Assembly (NCBI GenBank): GCA_033764445.1
Contig: JANRIZ010000030.1
Coordinates: 1 to 18,472, forward strand
Reading direction: 5' to 3'
Origin: JANRIZ01 sp033764445
GTDB taxonomy: Bacteria; Verrucomicrobiota; Verrucomicrobiia; JAWXBN01
DNA length: 18,472 nt
Part shown: in pieces, positions 13,367 through 18,472 of the stretch
Layout of the letters: each line of letters opens with the position of its first letter
Position numbering within the stretch: the stretch's first letter is position 1
Made by a program: the position numbers and the translations under genes
Notes under the pieces: model-generated
Seen by the model: only the letters and a program-made list of their open reading frames with translations
What the model was told of the DNA's origin: nothing
Databases searched by the model: none

Positions 13367-15589
13367 CTAAAATTCGATTTTCCCCGCGCTGACATTACCC
13401 TCCTCGTCCTCCATGCGGATGAAGAGCCGTTGTTGGTCCTTGGGGATTTTGTATTGGAAACTTTCGGTCCGGGAATCGAACATGCCATTTTCGGGCATGA
13501 GGACATTGTAATCGCGTCCGTCCGGCGAGATGGTGACGGATTTGACGTTGCTGACCGCATCGCGGACCGTGAAGGTGGCCTCCGGCCTTTTGACCGAGAC
13601 ATCCTCGAGTTTGGGCGGGGTGGAGTCGATGACAAAGACCAGACTTTCCGCCTCCGAGGAGAGGGCCTCTGCCGGGGCGTTGTCCGGGGCATCCGAGGCC
13701 AACACACGGAGCGTGTATTCGCCATCCGGCCATCCCGAGGTATCCCAGGCGAGGTAGGGTGTGGCGGTTTTTTCCGCGAGCAAGGACCATTCCCTGTCGC
13801 CCGCCAGCTTGTACTGGACCTTGTACTCCAGGGAATCCTGGTTGGAATCAGTCACCTTCCAGTAGGCAAAATGCATGTTGTCCTGGCTGGGCCGCTGGGT
13901 TGACCGAGGCGGGGCGCCAAACATTTCCAGGGGATTCCCCGGGGCCGGCAGACCCGCGGGATGGTTGCCGGCATTTTTCGCCATTTCCATCTGACCGATC
14001 TGTGCCGCCATTTGAGCCATATTCGGTCCGCCCGCCGCCCCGAGCAGGCCCGGCGGCATGGCGCCCGTGCTGACGACATTCACCTGGGTGATCCGTGGGG
14101 GCAGATTGCGGGGCAGCGAGTAGACGGCGACTTCATCCACCTTGGGGGAGGCATTGCCCTTGAGCGTCATCCGGTACTGGAAATACTGTGCGGCGGGACT
14201 TTGGATCCGGTTCTTTTTGAGTTCCGTCCATGCCGACCAGGTTTTGTCCGCCTTGGGTGTGTTGCCGGTCCGGGTCTCAAAGGTCACCGCACTGCCTTCG
14301 GGAATCGAGGCGCGGCCAGTCAGATTGCCCCAGCGGGAAAAGGATTTTGAATTGTACACTTCGGATTCAAACGATCCCTCGGAGGCCGGATCGGGGCCGA
14401 TTTTCCAGAGAGCGCCCAGATTGCTGCCTGCCGCCGTCATTCCGCTGGCGTCGGACTCCGGGAAAAGGGCGGTGATCTGGTTGGAATCCAGTTTCAGAAG
14501 CGTCCGGGCCTTGCCCCGTGGATCGACCTCAAAAATGTAACCCTCGTCCCCCGTCCCCAGAAGGGCATTTCCGTTGCGGACCGCCAGGCTGTGGGTGGTC
14601 GCCTTGGAGGACCATATTTTTTCCGGATATCCGTCCGGCAAAATGAGGTACAGGTCGCTGGACCCCCCCTTGCCGGAGGAGGCATCCGGGGACCTGTCTC
14701 CGGCACCCGGGAGCGCATTCATCATCGCCATCATCTCATCCTCCGCCGCATTTTGCGGGTGGGAATCCTTGGAGGCTTTGCCCGGGAGCTTGGTCATTTT
14801 GGACAGAGCCGGGGCGGCGGGCCGGGCGGCGCCGAGGGCGACCGCGTAAATCGCACCTTCCGGAGTGAGGGCCATTTTTTTGATCTCTTTCTGGCCGCTG
14901 GAGAGAAGCACAAAGGCCTCCGCCGATTTCGGATCGATCCGGTAGAGCAGCCCCGTGCCCTGGGACCCCGCCAGGAGGTTTCCCTTTTTATCCCATTCCA
15001 ACGCGATGATGTTGGGTTCGTCACTGTCGTAAAAAATCCGGCCCTTTCCATCGGGGGTGACCTTGTAAATCAGACCCTTGTCCCCCGTGGCCACAAAGAG
15101 ATTGTCCTCCCGGTCGAACGAGAGAGCCCAGATGTTTTTTTCCTTGAGATCGAAAAAAACCTCCGCCTTGTCCTTGGCCGGGATTTTGTAGACCTTGCCG
15201 TTGGGGGAGGTGGCCGCAAAAAGTTCCCCCTTGCCGTTGAGCGCCAGTGCAAAGACGTGGGCGTCCTCCGAATCGTACCAGACCTCGGCTTTGCCGTCTT
15301 TGACGCGATAGACATGGCCTTCATCGCCTGTCCCAATAAAGAGCGTGCCGTCCTTTGCCCGCACGGCACTCCAGAGATTGGGCGAGGAGACATCGGAAAT
15401 TTTTTTGAGAGCCGGTGCCAGAACCACAAATCCGTCATCGGTCAGTGTCACCCCGCGTGCCGTGCCCTTGCTGAAATCCGCATAGGTGTCATCCGTCGCC
15501 TTTTGGGTTTCGACCGCCCCCAGTGGCAGGAAGAGCATCAGAAAGAACCCAAGAGGGAGGCGCCGGAGGGGGGAGGACATGATCATCAT
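13367..15589 (-). CDS. Secreted beta-propeller protein with C-terminal Fn3/Ig-like domain
   Basis: A 740-residue exported protein with a signal peptide at residues 4-~26 ('LRRLPLGFFLMLFLPLGAV'). Residues ~70-400 form a beta-propeller: a blade motif like 'GTLFIGTGDEGHVYRV' recurs near 80, 120, 161, 202, 340 and 383, with a period of about 41 residues. A low-complexity stretch (255-312, rich in Ala, Ser, Gly and Met) interrupts it. Residues 410-490 ('SFSRWGNL ... TWSAWTEL ... YFQYRMTL') look like a beta-sandwich, then a Pro/Met/Gly-rich linker (505-565), an Fn3-like domain (572-655) and a final domain with 'DSTPPKLEDV'. No catalytic motif is seen; binding or scaffolding is likely. Its start overlaps the stop of the S55 gene (ATGA), although ATGs at 15586 and 15580 are alternatives. 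Confidence 0.8.
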   Translation of the reverse strand: MMIMSSPLRRLPLGFFLMLFLPLGAVETQKATDDTYADFSKGTARGVTLTDDGFVVLAPALKKISDVSSPNLWSAVRAKDGTLFIGTGDEGHVYRVKDGKAEVWYDSEDAHVFALALNGKGELFAATSPNGKVYKIPAKDKAEVFFDLKEKNIWALSFDREDNLFVATGDKGLIYKVTPDGKGRIFYDSDEPNIIALEWDKKGNLLAGSQGTGLLYRIDPKSAEAFVLLSSGQKEIKKMALTPEGAIYAVALGAARPAAPALSKMTKLPGKASKDSHPQNAAEDEMMAMMNALPGAGDRSPDASSGKGGSSDLYLILPDGYPEKIWSSKATTHSLAVRNGNALLGTGDEGYIFEVDPRGKARTLLKLDSNQITALFPESDASGMTAAGSNLGALWKIGPDPASEGSFESEVYNSKSFSRWGNLTGRASIPEGSAVTFETRTGNTPKADKTWSAWTELKKNRIQSPAAQYFQYRMTLKGNASPKVDEVAVYSLPRNLPPRITQVNVVSTGAMPPGLLGAAGGPNMAQMAAQIGQMEMAKNAGNHPAGLPAPGNPLEMFGAPPRSTQRPSQDNMHFAYWKVTDSNQDSLEYKVQYKLAGDREWSLLAEKTATPYLAWDTSGWPDGEYTLRVLASDAPDNAPAEALSSEAESLVFVIDSTPPKLEDVSVKRPEATFTVRDAVSNVKSVTISPDGRDYNVLMPENGMFDSRTESFQYKIPKDQQRLFIRMEDEEGNVSAGKIEF

Positions 15590-17430
15590 TCAATTTCGAG
15601 GGTGATTGTTTTGGAGCCCACCGCGACGCCGGGCATTTCAATGGTTTCGCGGAAAATTTCCGCATCGGCCAGCGGGGTCGAGTCATCCAGATGACGGGAG
15701 TCGCCCATGACCGAGAGGAGGGAGGCGGGCACATTTTCGGAGACCTTGTCCTCGATGACCACCCCCGGCGTCCGTTGGAGCAACCGGGCGTAGAAGGCGT
15801 TTTGGGGAACCTCCCGGTTGAGCAGGGTGACAATCTGGGTGACCGATTTTGGGCGTTCCCCACGGCTGAAAAGCGGGACGCGGGGCTGGGAGAGCGTCCG
15901 ACTCATCAGTTCCGGAAGACGCGCCTCCTCCTGGCCCCCGGCCATGAGCAATGCGAGCAAACCGCCTCCCGGACCGCCGTTGTTGACCGTGCGGGCATCG
16001 GCGATCTGGAGGCGCAGGGAACCGGATTTGATTTCCTCCGGAATCCTGACCTTCAACGTGTGGGGGGACCTGTCTCCGCGGAAGGAGCGGGTCCAGTAGC
16101 GGAGATTGACCGTGTCACCGGGTTTGACCCGGGTCTGATCGACCACCAGATCGTCCAGTGAGAGTGTGGACCGTTTTTCGGACATGTTCAGAGTCAGCTC
16201 CAGGGATTCGATCCTGGGGATTTCGAAGGGATTGGCGTAGACACTGGTCAGTTTGGAGGCCGTTTCCATGAGCAGCAGCATGAGCCCCCCCGTATTGGAG
16301 GCGGAGTAGATGTCGTCAAAGACCAGGTCCGGGTGACCCTTGATTTTGGCCCGGCCCGTGACCCGTGTCGTGAATTCGTTGGAGAGGTCGGGGGAGCCCA
16401 TGAGTGTTTTGGCCAGGACCATCGTCATGATCGCCGGGGTCAGCTGCGTGTGCTGCATGACCTGGGCGCGGACCACCCGGGAGCCTGACGCCGGGTGGTT
16501 GAGTGTGATTTTGACCGGGATCATCGGTGTGATTTTGCCCACCTCCCCGCTGATGGCCGAGAGCCGGTCCTGGGTGATCGTGCCGATGATCTGGCGGGTA
16601 TTCGCGACCTTGAAAGAGCGGTAGAGACTCGGGAGAATCGTGACAATTTCCGCCTGGGCCATCGGCATTTCCATCGCCCCCCCCGAAAAAAACGGATGAC
16701 CGAACCCCAGCACCCTGTTGCCTTCGCGCCACGTGAGCGTGCCCGTGCCCGCCATGCCCACATCGCCCGATGCGAGCACCCCCGCCACCGCCGCGCCCGG
16801 CAGGAAGGGGGCGTCGATGGTTTTTTCCGTATCCGACCCTCCCGCCGCCTGGAGGGGCTCAAACCCCAGCGATTGGAAATAGGGGGCAAAGAGGTTGAAG
16901 ACCTGCGGGCTGACCCCGCTGACCACCAGCGGAGTCGCAATCGGGCGCAGTCCCGAAAAATCGTAATGCCGCCCCGCCTGAGGCCATTGGACCGGAATCC
17001 GGGCGGTTTTGGACGGGACTGACCGGTCGTATTCGTTGATGGCCAGCATGTCCTCGATGGGGGTGAACCCCGCGAAACGTTCCGTTTCAAAGACCTGCAG
17101 ACCATAGGACAGAGCCCCGACCAATTTGCCGTCGATGAGCAGCGGACTGCCACTCATCCCGGCCGTGCCCCCGGAATTCCACGTTTTTGGATCGGGCATC
17201 CTGCAGAGGATGACGTGTTTTTTCGGACCCAGAAAGTTGTCCAGAATGCCGGTCACCTCCACGTGGAAGGATTCGATCTTCCCGCCTTGAAAGACCGTGT
17301 AAACCACCCCCTTCATCCCCGGTTTGACCTCCCCGAGGGGCATGATCGGAGGGGGGGGTGGCACGGATTGGGTCCGGGCCGGGGAAAAACAGCCGAGGAG
17401 GAGCGCAAGGGTAAGAAGGCAATGCTTCAT
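15586..17430 (-). CDS. Putative lipoprotein with S55 (SpoIVB-type) peptidase domain
   Basis: A 614-residue protein from the ATG at 17430 (alternatives 17448 and 17472 only lengthen the signal n-region). A short signal ends in 'LALLLGC', a fair lipobox, so membrane-anchored export is likely. 'MPLGEVKPGMKGVVYTVF' precedes 'GTAGMSGSPLLIDGKLVGALSYG' split around the probable nucleophile S93 in GMSGSP, then 'FTPIEDML'. 'GTGTLTWREGNRVLGFGHPFF' follows, with H245 as probable base. In SpoIVB the equivalent His block comes before the Ser block; here the order is reversed. The C-terminal half (~390-614) is beta-rich and unassigned. S55 peptidases are trypsin-like serine proteases, classically in sporulation signalling; no sporulation genes are here. 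The coupled downstream propeller gene is the obvious partner. Confidence 0.85.
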   Translation of the reverse strand: MKHCLLTLALLLGCFSPARTQSVPPPPPIMPLGEVKPGMKGVVYTVFQGGKIESFHVEVTGILDNFLGPKKHVILCRMPDPKTWNSGGTAGMSGSPLLIDGKLVGALSYGLQVFETERFAGFTPIEDMLAINEYDRSVPSKTARIPVQWPQAGRHYDFSGLRPIATPLVVSGVSPQVFNLFAPYFQSLGFEPLQAAGGSDTEKTIDAPFLPGAAVAGVLASGDVGMAGTGTLTWREGNRVLGFGHPFFSGGAMEMPMAQAEIVTILPSLYRSFKVANTRQIIGTITQDRLSAISGEVGKITPMIPVKITLNHPASGSRVVRAQVMQHTQLTPAIMTMVLAKTLMGSPDLSNEFTTRVTGRAKIKGHPDLVFDDIYSASNTGGLMLLLMETASKLTSVYANPFEIPRIESLELTLNMSEKRSTLSLDDLVVDQTRVKPGDTVNLRYWTRSFRGDRSPHTLKVRIPEEIKSGSLRLQIADARTVNNGGPGGGLLALLMAGGQEEARLPELMSRTLSQPRVPLFSRGERPKSVTQIVTLLNREVPQNAFYARLLQRTPGVVIEDKVSENVPASLLSVMGDSRHLDDSTPLADAEIFRETIEMPGVAVGSKTITLEIE

Positions 17431-17512
17431 GGAGAACGAACACTTCATATCGCAAAGAGTCGCGCAATGCAAAACCTATCCGTTTTCCCACACAACAAAA
17501 GGCGGCCCCGGG

Positions 17513-18100
17513 TCAGGGTCCCGCCTTCGGTTTGGGCGTCCCGACAAACTTCATCGCCTCGGAATTCAGGCAGTACCGCAGCCCCGTGGGCGGGGGGCCA
17601 TCGTTGAAGACGTGGCCCAGATGACCGTCGCAGAGGGCGCAGTTGATCTCGGTCCGTTCCATTCCATGGCTCACGTCCCGGACCTCCGCAATGTTTTCAC
17701 GGGCCACCGGTTCGTAGAAGCTCGGCCAGCCCGTGCCCGATTCAAATTTTGATTGGGACCTGAAGAGCGGCAGCCCGCACCCGGCACAGACATAGACCCC
17801 CTCCGACTTGTTTTTGAGCAGCCCCCCGCAGAAGGGGCGTTCCGTGCCCGAGGAACGCAGGATGCGGAACTGTTCGGGAGTGAGGATTTTCATCCATTCC
17901 GCCTCCGTATGCACCACCTTGTCGACCGTTTTGGGCGCCTCGAGGGTGCCGTCCTTGGAGAGCAGACAGACCGTGACCCGGCCCGGGGAGGAGGATTTGG
18001 GGGATTCCTTGGAGGAACGCGCTTGCATGATGAGGGCTCCGCAAAAAAGGCCCGCCATGAGGATCAGACTGATCCTTTTCCAGAGAGGGAGATTTTTCAT
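17513..18100 (-). CDS. msrB: Peptide-methionine (R)-S-oxide reductase, exported or membrane-anchored
   Basis: A 195-residue MsrB. Residues 1-28 hold a basic start and a hydrophobic helix ('ISLILMAGLFCGALIM'), followed by a Ser/Lys linker, so the enzyme is exported or anchored facing the periplasm. The catalytic domain (~62-188) shows 'GTERPF', zinc cysteines C105-x2-C108 and C154-x2-C157, 'SGTGWPSFYEP', 'HLGHVFNDGPPPTGLRYCLNS' (in two parts: HLGHVFNDG and RYCLNS) with catalytic C177. C91 in 'PFCGG' may be a resolving cysteine, an inference. It repairs methionine-R-sulfoxide in oxidised proteins. ATG 18098-18100 with a weak AAGG upstream; an in-frame extension to 18265 is not credible. It lies 82 bases upstream of the S55 gene on the same strand, so the envelope proteins may be co-expressed. 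Confidence 0.92.
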   Translation of the reverse strand: MKNLPLWKRISLILMAGLFCGALIMQARSSKESPKSSSPGRVTVCLLSKDGTLEAPKTVDKVVHTEAEWMKILTPEQFRILRSSGTERPFCGGLLKNKSEGVYVCAGCGLPLFRSQSKFESGTGWPSFYEPVARENIAEVRDVSHGMERTEINCALCDGHLGHVFNDGPPPTGLRYCLNSEAMKFVGTPKPKAGP

Positions 18101-18472
18101 CGTGGACCTTGGGGTTGGTTGGTTCGGAAAATAGCACAGTTCGGGACAAAGCCGAGGTTCTTTTTTTGGAACACCCGCCTTGGGGAAGAGTTTTGAGACA
18201 GGCCGTTTATTCCCGGGGTCAGCGACCCGGCCCTGATGGCGCGGGCCATTTTTGCCCCGGACCACCTGCCAGGGAGATTGAGCAGACCCGGGGCGGGCCG
18301 CAAATCCGTGGGGACGTATTTCAAATCCCGGGCTGTGGCGGTGCGATCAAACCCGGACTATGGGCGAGCAAACATGGACTTTTCACAGCCAGAGCCATTT
18401 TGCAGGAGGTCCGAGCGGAGCGAGGGTCTCCTGCAAAATGGCTCTGGCTGATGGCCGGGAGTCCGCCACACT
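18101..18472. other. Gene-free right end of the window
   Basis: No convincing coding sequence is seen in these 372 bases. The msrB promoter must lie near the left side but I cannot place it. The middle (18210-18310) is very GC-rich with short self-complementary runs such as GGGTC-AGC-GACCC. The right part carries the long inverted repeat described separately. Confidence 0.5.
18386..18450. repeat. Perfect 23-bp inverted repeat with 19-nt loop
   Basis: The arms 18386-18408 (starting CAGCCAGAGCCATTTTGC) and 18428-18450 (ending GGCTCTGGCTG) are exact reverse complements over 23 bases. The loop GTCCGAGCGGAGCGAGGGT can extend the stem by two G-T wobbles and two G-C pairs and contains a GAGCG doublet. 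Neither strand has a T-run after the stem, which argues against an intrinsic terminator. A REP/MITE-like element or structured RNA end is more likely. Confidence 0.8.

Noticed and set aside
14591..15694. A 367-codon plus-strand open frame antisense to the propeller gene.
   Set aside because: The minus-strand gene has a signal peptide and periodic blade motifs; the antisense product is featureless and Arg/Gly/Pro-rich.
18101..18265. N-terminal extension of msrB to the ATG at 18265.
   Set aside because: The added residues are Pro/Arg/Lys-rich and would bury the signal sequence that begins at 18100.
18386..18450. Calling the long inverted repeat an intrinsic terminator.
   Set aside because: No T-run follows the stem on either strand, and it is ~285 bases upstream of msrB rather than after a gene in the window.

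Overview
The window is about 60% GC, densely packed and encodes 17 protein genes (one cut by the left edge). I found no tRNA, rRNA, CRISPR array or recognisable transposase. The gene content suggests a Gram-negative, carotenoid-making environmental bacterium. It has a lycopene cyclase split in two (CrtYc/CrtYd), a tandem-ACT protein, a PhyH dioxygenase opposite an AraC regulator, a fucose-isomerase-family protein, an S55 peptidase paired with a secreted propeller protein, and intergenic repeat debris. Together these point to the Verrucomicrobia/PVC neighbourhood. That placement is inferred from gene families, not from a marker gene. Most genes that begin a transcription unit lack a clear Shine-Dalgarno (SD) sequence, whereas several internal operon genes have one.

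Region 1 (1-2120) is a carotenoid locus: the 5' part of crtI (minus), a divergent alpha/beta hydrolase (plus), and crtYc-crtYd (minus) joined by an ATGA overlap. CrtI makes lycopene and CrtYc+CrtYd would cyclise it to beta-carotene. Region 2 (2198-4576) holds a tandem ACT-domain protein, a divergent Fur-family regulator and a type I DAHP synthase. The DAHP synthase is bracketed by intergenic repeat islands. Region 3 (4917-7427) holds a FucI-family protein and a PhyH-type dioxygenase, both on the minus strand.

Region 4 (7483-12983) is a long run of plus-strand genes: an AraC regulator divergent from phyH, a GT4 glycosyltransferase overlapping a NodB-type deacetylase, a secreted protein with a T4-lysozyme-like motif, a Nudix hydrolase and Sua5. 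The glycosyltransferase, deacetylase and lysozyme-like protein look like a small envelope-glycan module. Region 5 (13367-18100, minus) holds msrB with a membrane-targeting N-terminus, a putative lipoprotein with an S55 (SpoIVB-type) peptidase domain whose motifs are in permuted order, and a 740-residue secreted beta-propeller/Fn3 protein joined to the peptidase by an ATGA overlap. This peptidase/propeller pair is the most interesting system in the window.

The non-coding islands at 3276-3511, 4577-4916 and 12984-13366 share a diverged repeat of about 43 bp, twice in plus and once in minus orientation, with other short repeat modules. The right end (18101-18472) carries a perfect 23-bp inverted repeat around a 19-nt loop with no T-run.
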